From assembly GCA_964370645.1 (NCBI GenBank), contig CAYJJS010000013.1:1-40008 (forward strand): a stretch of DNA of 40,008 bases, in the 5' to 3' direction. The DNA is from CAMQRS01 sp964370645. Lineage in GTDB: Bacteria; Bacillota_I; Bacilli_A; Erysipelotrichales; Erysipelotrichaceae. A model generated the notes under the pieces. That model worked only from the letters and a program-made list of their open reading frames with translations, ran no database searches and was not told where the DNA came from. Position numbers and translations under genes: made by a program. This document shows positions 31,199 to 38,147 of this stretch, piece by piece (the first letter of the stretch is position 1; each line of letters begins with the position of its first letter).

Positions 31199-32353
31199 CT
31201 ATTTTTTTATAACACTTGATGCATATACTAATTTATTTGTCTTTGATTCAATTTGTTTATTCAATTCATCTAATACATTATACGGTTGTTTTTCATACGA
31301 AAACAAATCTAGCTGTTTTATTTCTTCTTTAGCACTTTTTAAAGTACCTAAACCAATTCCAATATGACGTAAAGGAATTGCATCGTAATGCTCATCAAAC
31401 AGCGTTTGTGCCAGCTCATAGATGGTGTTAAAGTCATTGGTGTACGTATCTAATTGCTGTGATCGTATTTTATTTTTGAAATCATAAGTTCGTAAAGAAA
31501 TAGAAACTAACTTCCCGCTAACTTGGTCTTTTTTAGCCTTTTGTATAAGCGTTAAAGTTAACTTACGTAAAATGGTAACCAATTCCTCATAAGATTCAAT
31601 ATCATTTGGAAACGTTGTGGACTGTGAGATTGATTTCACACTACGATTATAAACCAATTCATCACTCCCATTCCCTTTTGCATTTTCTATCATTTGCATA
31701 CCCTGTTTATGCATTAGACGTACAACCAATTCTTCTTGTTTTACAAAATCCTCAATGGTTTGAATACCATGCTTTTTCAACAATACACTTCCCTTTTTCC
31801 CTACCCCATACATTTCTTCAATAGGTAAGGGCCACAGTTTCGTTTTCACTTCACTTTTACGCAATATAGTAATACCCATCGGTTTACGCATATCACTAGC
31901 CATTTTAGCCAAAAACTTGTTTGGTGCAATACCAATACTGCAGGTTAAACCAATTTCACTCTTCAATTTTCTTTGCAGTTCCCAAGCTAAATCAAGTGGT
32001 CTTTCATATTGCTTGATGACCTCACTCATATCTACATAGCATTCATCAATACTTGCAACTTGTATGCACGGTGTATACGTACGTATAAAATCAAAAAAAC
32101 GTTTTGAAACTTGTTGATAGTAGCTATGATCTCCCTTTTTTACAATTAGTGTTGGACATAAGGATAACGCCTCATACAAAGGCATAGCACTTTTTACACC
32201 AAATGCTCTGGCTTCATAACTTGCTGCACAAACAACACTTCGCTTACTTAATCCACCAACTACTAGTGGTAGCCCTTCTAACGAAGAGTCTTTTACTACT
32301 TCTGCACTTGCAAAAAATGCATTTAAATCTATATGAAATATTACTTTTGCCAT
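31199..32353 (-). CDS. dinB: DNA polymerase IV (Y-family)
   Basis: Error-prone translesion polymerase. Catalytic acids are Asp9 (FHIDLNAFFAS) and Asp103-Glu104 (SIDECYVD). The thumb helix-hairpin-helix region (YGVGKKGSVLLKKHGI) and little-finger domain follow. Near the C-terminus QLDLF is a clear sliding-clamp binding motif. The 384 residues are standard. GGAAG precedes the ATG, and a good sigma-A promoter lies upstream. I see no LexA-type operator there. Confidence 0.95.
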   Translation of the reverse strand: MAKVIFHIDLNAFFASAEVVKDSSLEGLPLVVGGLSKRSVVCAASYEARAFGVKSAMPLYEALSLCPTLIVKKGDHSYYQQVSKRFFDFIRTYTPCIQVASIDECYVDMSEVIKQYERPLDLAWELQRKLKSEIGLTCSIGIAPNKFLAKMASDMRKPMGITILRKSEVKTKLWPLPIEEMYGVGKKGSVLLKKHGIQTIEDFVKQEELVVRLMHKQGMQMIENAKGNGSDELVYNRSVKSISQSTTFPNDIESYEELVTILRKLTLTLIQKAKKDQVSGKLVSISLRTYDFKNKIRSQQLDTYTNDFNTIYELAQTLFDEHYDAIPLRHIGIGLGTLKSAKEEIKQLDLFSYEKQPYNVLDELNKQIESKTNKLVYASSVIKK

Positions 32354-32372
32354 TCTATCACTTCCTTCATGT

Positions 32373-32401
32373 ATTATAGACTTTTTTTATGCACTTGTCT
32401 A
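32373..32401 (-). promoter_or_regulatory. Sigma-A promoter for dinB
   Basis: On the minus strand, TAGACA (32401-32396), a 17-base spacer and TATAAT (32378-32373). It lies just after the spo0A terminator. Confidence 0.75.
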
Positions 32402-32410
32402 TTTTTCACA

Positions 32411-32440
32411 AACAAAAACCAATGATATAATTATCATTGG
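32411..32440 (-). terminator. Rho-independent terminator after spo0A
   Basis: On the minus strand, an 8-bp stem (32440-32433 with 32426-32419) followed by TTTTT, just after the spo0A stop. Confidence 0.82.
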
Positions 32441-32448
32441 CCTATAGG

Positions 32449-33258
32449 TTAACGAAATGCTAAAGTTGTCTTGTTTGCAGAACTTCGTGAATGTTTTAAA
32501 CGAAGTTTATCCGAGAGCATTGCTATAAATTCCGAATTTGTTGGTTTTGCTTTACTTGCTGAAATTGTATACCCAAAAATATCATCAATTGCATCTACAT
32601 TACCACGATTCCATGCAACTTCTATTGCGTGACGAATAGCTCTTTCAACACGACTTGCAGTCGTTGCATACTCTTTTGCAATTTCAGGATATAGTATTTT
32701 TGTAATCTGACCTAAATACTCTAAATCATAGTACGTTTTCTCAATTGCACAACGTAAGTATAAATACCCTTTGATATGAGCTGGAATGCCAATCTCATGT
32801 AACAAACGTGTAATTTCCCTTTGAATATCTACTTCCGCATAATCTGAATACCCCTCTTGAAATACGTATTTAGACGAAACAACAGGTTGACTAGAAAGTA
32901 CATCTAGTTTATCAATCAATTGTGAAACCATGAATGGTTTCATTAATAAGTAAGACACATTATGCTTATGCATTTGCTGCGCCATAATATCGTTAATAAA
33001 TGGTGTCGTACATATAATATGTTGTACTTCTATGTAATTTTCCTTTAAAGCCTTTAATACATCTATACCATCTTTCTTTGGCATAATTAAATCCAATACT
33101 AAAATATCAATCTTTTTATTACGAAGTTCCATAATACAATTTTTTCCGTTTGTTGCACTCCCGACAACAACATATTGATTATGTTTTTGTAACTCCTTTT
33201 TTAAATCATGGATGATTTCGATGTTATCGTCCACTAAATATATACTCTTTCTATTCAT
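32449..33258 (-). CDS. spo0A: Sporulation master regulator Spo0A
   Basis: Response regulator that, when phosphorylated, commits the cell to sporulation. The receiver domain has the acidic pair Asp10-Asp11, the phospho-acceptor Asp56 (LVLDLIMP) and Lys107 (LLMKPF). The C-terminal effector domain is strongly conserved: PAHIKGYLYLR, YPEIAKEYATTASRVERAIRHAIEVAWNRG and KPTNSEFIAMLSDKLRL, which contains the DNA-recognition helix. The 269 residues match Bacillus and Clostridium. GGAGG precedes the ATG. Upstream lies serA, not spoIVB as in Bacillus and Clostridium. The 197-base gap before it holds a sigma-H-like promoter and repeats. Confidence 0.98.
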   Translation of the reverse strand: MNRKSIYLVDDNIEIIHDLKKELQKHNQYVVVGSATNGKNCIMELRNKKIDILVLDLIMPKKDGIDVLKALKENYIEVQHIICTTPFINDIMAQQMHKHNVSYLLMKPFMVSQLIDKLDVLSSQPVVSSKYVFQEGYSDYAEVDIQREITRLLHEIGIPAHIKGYLYLRCAIEKTYYDLEYLGQITKILYPEIAKEYATTASRVERAIRHAIEVAWNRGNVDAIDDIFGYTISASKAKPTNSEFIAMLSDKLRLKHSRSSANKTTLAFR

Positions 33259-33305
33259 AATTCTACCTCCTCTTCTATTATATTATATGGACTTCAAAAC
33301 TTATA

Positions 33306-33332
33306 CAATTTACGATTAACTCTGGTAATCCT
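33306..33332 (-). promoter_or_regulatory. Possible sigma-H promoter for spo0A
   Basis: On the minus strand, AGGATT (33332-33327) and AAATTG (33311-33306), with 17 bases between AGGA and AAAT. This is the spacing of known Bacillus sigma-H promoters such as spoVG, with A instead of G at the first position of GAAT. The -10 is about 48 bases before the ATG. A TATAAT pair nearer the gene lacks a good -35. Confidence 0.4.
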
Positions 33333-33365
33333 TAGGTGTTTTTTGCGAACATTTAGTAAAAAAAT

Positions 33366-33390
33366 GACATAAAATGCTAAATTTTATGTC
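33366..33390. repeat. Dyad upstream of spo0A
   Basis: A perfect 10-bp inverted repeat (33366-33375 with 33381-33390) around GCTAA, with TGTC at its outer end. On the minus strand it is followed by a run of seven T's, so it is either a second terminator for serCA or an operator. Further TGTC cores occur at 33395, 33405 and 33420. Confidence 0.55.
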
Positions 33391-33430
33391 TATATGTCAC
33401 TTTTTGTCTATGAGGAATTTGTCTGTTTAA

Positions 33431-33456
33431 ACAAAAAATTCTCTAAATGAGAATTT
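33431..33456 (-). terminator. Rho-independent terminator after serA
   Basis: On the minus strand, an 8-bp stem (33456-33449 with 33443-33436), a 5-base loop and a short T-run. Confidence 0.7.
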
Positions 33457-34615
33457 ATTTGTATATATTAACTTTTAAGATTTCTGGAATCTTCGATAAT
33501 TGTTGCGCAATAACATCCAAATTATCTGCGTCCACATCAACAATAGTATATGCAAAGTCACCTTTCGATTTATTGATTAAATTTTCAATGTTTATTCCCT
33601 CTTTAGAAATAACATTTGATATTTGAGCAATCATATTTTTAACATTTTTATGGAAACAAGAAATACGCATCCCCTCCGTTCTTGGCAAACTCATATTTGG
33701 TAAATTTACTGCATTCACAATATTACCATTTTCCAAAAACTCTTTAAGCTGAGAAACAGCCATTTTCGCACAAGTATCTTCCGATTCCGCCGTGGAAGCT
33801 CCAATATGTGGTAAGTTAATACATTGTGGACAATGTATTGTTCGCAATGTTGGAAAGTCTGTAACATATTTTCTTACTTTCTTTTCTTTTAAAGCATGTA
33901 ACAACGCATCCTCATCAACCAATTCACCACGTGAAAAGTTAAGTAATACGACATTTGTTTTCATCTTTGCCAATGCGACTACATCAATCAAATGTTTCGT
34001 TTCTTCATTTACTGGTAAATGCAAACTGATGAAGTCACATTGTTTTAATAATTCATCAAGACTTTTAGTATATTTTACTTCCTTTGATAATTGAAACGCA
34101 CTATTGACCGAAATATGAGGGTCATAACCAATCACATCCATCCCTAAAGCTAGTGCACTATTCGCTAATCTACAACCAATGGCACCTAGACCAATAATTC
34201 CTAATGTTTTTCCTGCAATTTCGACCCCCTTATAGTTACTTTTTTCTTTTTCTACAAGTTCACTTAACCCTTCTCTCACTTTTAATTGATCCAGCCAAGA
34301 TATTGCATCAATAGTTGGTCTTGCACTCATTAACATTCCTGCAATGACTAACTCTTTTACCGCATTAGCATTTGCTCCTGGCGTATTAAAAACGACAATC
34401 CCTTTTTCACTACACTTTTGAATAGGAATATTATTCACACCAGCACCTGCTCTTGCAATCCCTTTTAATTGATCATGTAAGGGAATGTCATGCAATTTAG
34501 CACTACGAACAATAATTCCATCCTCTTGTTCCACTTCTTCTCCATATATAAAACCTTCTTCAAAATAATCCAAACCACTTTGTGAAATCTTATTATATAG
34601 TTTAATTTTATGCAT
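33455..34615 (-). CDS. serA: D-3-phosphoglycerate dehydrogenase
   Basis: First step of serine synthesis, oxidising 3-phosphoglycerate to phosphohydroxypyruvate with NAD+. Substrate domain: ARAGAGVNNIP. Rossmann motif: GLGAIGCRLANSA. Catalytic Arg and Glu lie in SRGELVDEDAL, and His in PHIGASTAESE. A short C-terminal ACT domain (about 315-386) suggests feedback control by serine. The 386 residues match the short SerA class. The start is the ATG at 34615 after GAGGAGGAA; an earlier in-frame ATG at 34630 lies before that site. It overlaps serC by 8 bases. Confidence 0.94.
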   Translation of the reverse strand: MHKIKLYNKISQSGLDYFEEGFIYGEEVEQEDGIIVRSAKLHDIPLHDQLKGIARAGAGVNNIPIQKCSEKGIVVFNTPGANANAVKELVIAGMLMSARPTIDAISWLDQLKVREGLSELVEKEKSNYKGVEIAGKTLGIIGLGAIGCRLANSALALGMDVIGYDPHISVNSAFQLSKEVKYTKSLDELLKQCDFISLHLPVNEETKHLIDVVALAKMKTNVVLLNFSRGELVDEDALLHALKEKKVRKYVTDFPTLRTIHCPQCINLPHIGASTAESEDTCAKMAVSQLKEFLENGNIVNAVNLPNMSLPRTEGMRISCFHKNVKNMIAQISNVISKEGINIENLINKSKGDFAYTIVDVDADNLDVIAQQLSKIPEILKVNIYK

Positions 34616-35684
34616 TATGTTCCTCCTCAAATTGTACTAACAATTGAACCAATTTCTCTACTCCTTCATATGGCATTGCATTATAAATACTTGCACGCAT
34701 CCCACCAACACTTCTATGTCCTTTCAAATTCACAAGACCTTGCTCTTGTGCAAACGATAAAAACTTCTTATCCATCTCTTCACTTATAGATACAAAAGGC
34801 ACATTCATTAAAGAGCGATATTCCTTAGCAACGGTTGCACGGAACATTTTTGATTGATCTAAAAAATCATATAATAAAGCAGCTTTTGCTTCGTTTTCCT
34901 TTTGAACAATTGCTAGCCCTCCTTTATCTTGAAGATGTTTTAACATCAAGTTACAAACATAAATTGCAAAAGTGGGGGGTGTGTTGAACATACTATCATT
35001 TTTTATTTGTACTGGATAAGAAAGCATTGAAGGTAATGCACTATCATCTTGCTGAATCAAATCCTCACGTACGATCACTATCGTTAATCCCGCAGGACCC
35101 AAATTCTTTTGTGCACCAGCAAAAACCAATCCATATTTACTAACATCAATAGGTTCACTGCAAATACAACTTGATAAATCAGCTACAATTGGTGCCTCAC
35201 ACACTGGTAATTGTTTATATTTAGTACCATAAATCGTATTGTTTTCACAAATATACAAATAATCAATATCTGATGGTATTACGTACTCTTTTGGAATATA
35301 ACTGTAAGTTGCATCTTCACTAGTAGCAATCATCTCGCAATCACAGAATTTTTTGTGTTCCTGATACGCCTTTTTACTCCAAGCACCTGTATTTATAAGT
35401 GCAACTTTTTTATGTTTATAAGCTAAGTTAGCGGGAATCATTGAAAATTGTAAACTTGCTCCCCCCTGAAGAAACATTACTTTATAATTATCTGGAATAT
35501 TCATTAAGTCTCTTAATCTTGTTTCACATTCCTGAATCACTTTTAAAAATGTGGAAGATCGATGACTCAACTCCATCACGCTTTGACCACTTGCATCATA
35601 ATTTAACAATTCTGCTTGTACTTTTTGTAATACTTCAACGGGCATCATTGAAGGCCCTGCGCTAAAATTAAACACTCTATTCAT
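34608..35684 (-). CDS. serC: Phosphoserine aminotransferase
   Basis: Transaminates phosphohydroxypyruvate to phosphoserine, using glutamate and PLP. The N-terminal FNFSAGPSMMP and NYDASGQSVMELSHRS are the family signature. The PLP lysine is Lys193 in AGAQKNLGPAGLT. C-terminal GGMRASIYNAMP is conserved. The 358 residues are standard. GAGGAGG lies before the ATG. It is the first gene of the serC-serA operon; serB is not in the window, although a PHP phosphatase is divergent from it. Confidence 0.96.
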   Translation of the reverse strand: MNRVFNFSAGPSMMPVEVLQKVQAELLNYDASGQSVMELSHRSSTFLKVIQECETRLRDLMNIPDNYKVMFLQGGASLQFSMIPANLAYKHKKVALINTGAWSKKAYQEHKKFCDCEMIATSEDATYSYIPKEYVIPSDIDYLYICENNTIYGTKYKQLPVCEAPIVADLSSCICSEPIDVSKYGLVFAGAQKNLGPAGLTIVIVREDLIQQDDSALPSMLSYPVQIKNDSMFNTPPTFAIYVCNLMLKHLQDKGGLAIVQKENEAKAALLYDFLDQSKMFRATVAKEYRSLMNVPFVSISEEMDKKFLSFAQEQGLVNLKGHRSVGGMRASIYNAMPYEGVEKLVQLLVQFEEEHNA

Positions 35685-35714
35685 ACTTAATCCTCCTCTT
35701 ATTGGATATATAAT

Positions 35715-35796
35715 AACATTTGTTTCATAATTTTACAATACAAATGTAAAATATTTACAAAGAATGATGATATTGTTTTCATTTTCTTACATTTGT
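35715..35796. repeat. Repeated ACATTTGT motif in the serC/PHP intergenic region
   Basis: ACATTTGT or its complement occurs three times in the 149-base divergent gap: plus strand at 35716-35723, minus strand within 35740-35749, and plus strand within 35787-35796. The last two share ten bases in inverted orientation. A TTTTACA/TGTAAAA dyad (35731-35751) overlaps the middle copy. It may be an operator region. Confidence 0.4.
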
Positions 35797-35833
35797 GTTA
35801 GTATATATATAAGAAATATATGGAGGATACACA

Positions 35834-36622
35834 ATGATAGATGCACACACTCATTTGGAGTACGGTAATTTAGAGGAAGCTTATGTACTAGAGTTTGTAG
35901 AGGAAGCGAAAAGAAAAGGTATTACTACCTTACATATATTGGATCACACACATCGTTTTATTGAATTTGAATCAATATATGAACCGCTGAAAGAATATCC
36001 ACAACAAAAAACATGGCTAGAAAACAAGAAAATGAAATTCAAAGATACTTTGAAAACATATGATGCACTCATACAAAAAATGAAATCTATGGATTTAGGC
36101 ATCGAAGTTAAATTTGGTTTAGAAGTCTGCTATAGCAAATCGCAAGAAGAGACTATACGAAAAATTTTGGAACCATATACTTTTGATTTCTTAGTGGGTG
36201 CCATTCACTCCATTGATAACATACTTTATGATATGCCCTTTTCAAAGGAACTTTTATGGGATACTTACCCAACTAATTTAATTTATGAACGTTATTATAA
36301 GCAAGTTTTTCATTTGCTAACATCAAATTTATTTACCCAACTAGCACATCCAGATACAATTAAAATGTTTAACTATTACCCATCATACGATTTAACGCAA
36401 ACCTATGAACTACTAGCCCTTTTGGCAAAACAATTTCATATTTGTGTTGAAAACAACACTGGATGCCACTATCGATATCATCATGAAGATGTTGGCTTAA
36501 GCACACATTTATACAATATATTGGAGAAGTATAATGTTCCAATCATTAGTGCTAGTGATGCACATAAGCCTGCAGATGTTGGTAGCTACATCCATGAAAT
36601 ACATAAAAAAACATTCAAATAG
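35834..36622 (+). CDS. PHP-domain phosphatase (histidinol-phosphatase-like)
   Basis: Metal-dependent phosphoesterase of the PHP family. The metal-binding residues appear in order: DAHTHLEYG (Asp3, His5, His7), LDHTHR, GLEVCY (Glu), GAIHSID (His), LAHPD (His) and SASDAHKPADVG (Asp, His). The 262 residues match HisJ/HisK-type histidinol-phosphatases. No other his genes are near. Being divergent from serC-serA, it might instead serve another phosphate ester such as phosphoserine; that is only inference. GGAGG precedes the ATG. Confidence 0.85.
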   Translation: MIDAHTHLEYGNLEEAYVLEFVEEAKRKGITTLHILDHTHRFIEFESIYEPLKEYPQQKTWLENKKMKFKDTLKTYDALIQKMKSMDLGIEVKFGLEVCYSKSQEETIRKILEPYTFDFLVGAIHSIDNILYDMPFSKELLWDTYPTNLIYERYYKQVFHLLTSNLFTQLAHPDTIKMFNYYPSYDLTQTYELLALLAKQFHICVENNTGCHYRYHHEDVGLSTHLYNILEKYNVPIISASDAHKPADVGSYIHEIHKKTFK

Positions 36623-36637
36623 AATGTTTTTTTATGT
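36601..36637. terminator. Bidirectional terminator between the PHP and NUDIX genes
   Basis: A perfect 16-bp inverted repeat (36601-36616 with 36622-36637) around a 5-base loop. A T-run lies in either 3' arm, so it can stop both converging transcripts. It overlaps both genes' ends. Confidence 0.88.
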
Positions 36638-37153
36638 GTGCGTTTTCTTTTTGTCTAAATAATACTTTAATGCGTGATAGTCTCGACGGTATACTAATGA
36701 TTCAATTGTTTGTGGTTTTGATTTCTTAAATAAATGAAGTGCTTCTAATTCATCATATGACTCTGTGTGCGCAACCAAGCGTTTTTCTTTTACACTTAAT
36801 TCCTCGCCAACATAATTAGTCAATTGAACAACAAAGTAATTTGAAATGGTTTCTCGATTCAACAAATTATAATGATCGACAATAAACCCTAAATTCATGA
36901 TTACTTCACATTCATAACCAATCACTTCCCTTACCTCTCTTTTCAAAGCTTCCGCAAGTGTTTCATCATTTTGTACACCTCCCCCAATCGTCTCTAAATG
37001 ATTCCTTTTTCCAAAATCATCTCGTCCAATTATTCTTAAAAAAACTAACTTACCTTCTTCATCATAAGCAAATACTCGAACGGTCCATCTTTTCGTATAA
37101 GGTGTAGCTATTCGTTTACGATACGCACTATCTTCAAGGATTGCTATTAGCAT
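36632..37153 (-). CDS. NUDIX hydrolase
   Basis: Pyrophosphohydrolase of the NUDIX fold, substrate unknown. The NUDIX box is present at about residues 58-79 (GGVQNDE, seven residues, then REVREVIG). The usual EE pair reads EV: the second metal-binding glutamate is Val77, so activity may be altered. The N-terminal part (KRWTVRVFAYDEEGKLVFLRI) is the expected strand pair. The 173 residues start at the ATG 37153 after AGAGGTGAGG; a GTG at 37162 lies inside that site. A structured leader with a terminator lies directly upstream (37185-37297), suggesting transcription attenuation. Confidence 0.85.
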   Translation of the reverse strand: MLIAILEDSAYRKRIATPYTKRWTVRVFAYDEEGKLVFLRIIGRDDFGKRNHLETIGGGVQNDETLAEALKREVREVIGYECEVIMNLGFIVDHYNLLNRETISNYFVVQLTNYVGEELSVKEKRLVAHTESYDELEALHLFKKSKPQTIESLVYRRDYHALKYYLDKKKTHT

Positions 37154-37184
37154 ATACCTCACCTCTTTCGAGTCTCAGCCTTAA

Positions 37185-37297
37185 TAAATAAGAGGCACAT
37201 AAGTGCCTCTTATTTAATACGTAACCAACTTTGGGGAATATTCAAATTTCTATGGGTGGGGGAAGAAACTTGTTGTTGGTTACGAGGCATTTAACCT
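37185..37297 (-). ncRNA. Candidate riboswitch or attenuator leader of the NUDIX gene
   Basis: Minus-strand RNA starting near 37297. It contains a 10-bp perfect closing stem (37284-37275 with 37229-37220) and an inner 8-bp stem with one G-U pair (37271-37264 with 37251-37244) capped by a C-rich 12-base loop. An asymmetric 14-base internal loop follows. A 14-bp perfect terminator hairpin (37216-37203 with 37198-37185) follows, then the NUDIX ribosome binding site. The 5' segment UGCCUC (37289-37284) equals part of the terminator's 3' arm and can pair with GAGGCA (37209-37204), an antiterminator. I recognise no known riboswitch class. A free-standing small RNA is the alternative. Confidence 0.6.
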
Positions 37298-37303
37298 ACT
37301 TTT

Positions 37304-37332
37304 ACTCTACTCTATGTTGAAAAAATTGTCAA
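37304..37332 (-). promoter_or_regulatory. Sigma-A promoter for the NUDIX leader RNA
   Basis: On the minus strand, perfect TTGACA (37332-37327), a 17-base spacer and TAGAGT (37309-37304). It lies about 20 bases after the HAD gene's stop. Confidence 0.7.
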
Positions 37333-37353
37333 TTGATATGCACTATCGGCATT

Positions 37354-38121
37354 TTATCTATCTTCAACTAACTCTTCTAAACTAGAAACACAACGTAGCG
37401 CATGTATATTTAAACGATACATATCTTCTTTTGTATGTACCCCTGTACTTACAAAAACATGATCTACTTGTGATTGAATACCTAATAAAATATCTGTCTC
37501 TAAATTATCTCCAACTAAAATTATTTCCTCTCTATGCAGCCCATAATGTGCTAAGCATTCATCCAAAATAATACGATAAGGCTTTCCCACCTTAATACTT
37601 TCTTTCTCACTAGCATATTCTAACATAGCGACTACAGCCCCATTACCAACTTTAAATCCATCACTACTTGGGAGTCTTCGATCTACATTCGTCGCTATAA
37701 AAGTAGATCCCTGCAACAAATTAGAAAGGGCTTTTGAATAGCTATCATAATCTGCATCCATTTGTAAACCAACAAACACAATAGCGGCATTTTCTTCAAC
37801 AAAATGAAACCCTTCATTGATAAGCGCTTCTTCTAAACCCTTACTTCCTATGAAAAAGCAATCTCTTTGCGTAAATTGCTTTGCAGCATAAGCACTGGCA
37901 GCCATACTACTAGTAAAGAAGTGGTTTTCATGAATAGAAGTATATCCCATTTTTTGCATATGTAATGCATTTTCCTTGCGCGTTCTTGTTGCATTATTTG
38001 TTAAAAAAATAAATGGATGATTGTTTGCAATCAGTGTATCAAGCCATCTTTTTGCACTTTCAATTATTTTATCGCCATGAAACATTGTTCCATCTAAGTC
38101 TATTACATATGTTTTTTTCAT
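37354..38121 (-). CDS. HAD-superfamily phosphatase, NagD/class IIA
   Basis: Sugar- or nucleotide-phosphate phosphatase. HAD motif I is DLDGTMFHG (Asp8 nucleophile, Asp10 acid/base), motif II FLTNNATRT, motif III around VGKPY, motif IV VGDNLETDILLG. The large C2-type cap between motifs II and III marks the NagD/AraL/PGP class. The 255 residues are normal. Start at the ATG 38121; a GTG six bases upstream follows the same AGGTGAGGTG site. The true substrate is unknown. Confidence 0.88.
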   Translation of the reverse strand: MKKTYVIDLDGTMFHGDKIIESAKRWLDTLIANNHPFIFLTNNATRTRKENALHMQKMGYTSIHENHFFTSSMAASAYAAKQFTQRDCFFIGSKGLEEALINEGFHFVEENAAIVFVGLQMDADYDSYSKALSNLLQGSTFIATNVDRRLPSSDGFKVGNGAVVAMLEYASEKESIKVGKPYRIILDECLAHYGLHREEIILVGDNLETDILLGIQSQVDHVFVSTGVHTKEDMYRLNIHALRCVSSLEELVEDR

Positions 38122-38147
38122 TTTCACACCTCACCTATACTATCCTA

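Noticed and set aside
33341..33352. A LexA (SOS) box near GCGAAC upstream of spo0A.
   Set aside because: Only one half-site resembles CGAAC; the matching GTTCG half is missing, and the neighbouring dinB promoter has none either.
37185..37297. 6S RNA, SRP RNA, T-box or known nucleotide riboswitch as an explanation for the structured leader.
   Set aside because: It is too short and lacks the long bubble of 6S RNA, the GGAAGCAGCC-type SRP loop, the T-box GGUGG sequence, and recognisable NAD or ykkC cores.
37185..37297. The same structured region as a plus-strand RNA.
   Set aside because: No plus-strand promoter of similar quality or downstream terminator is visible, and the only gene placed to use it as a leader is on the minus strand.
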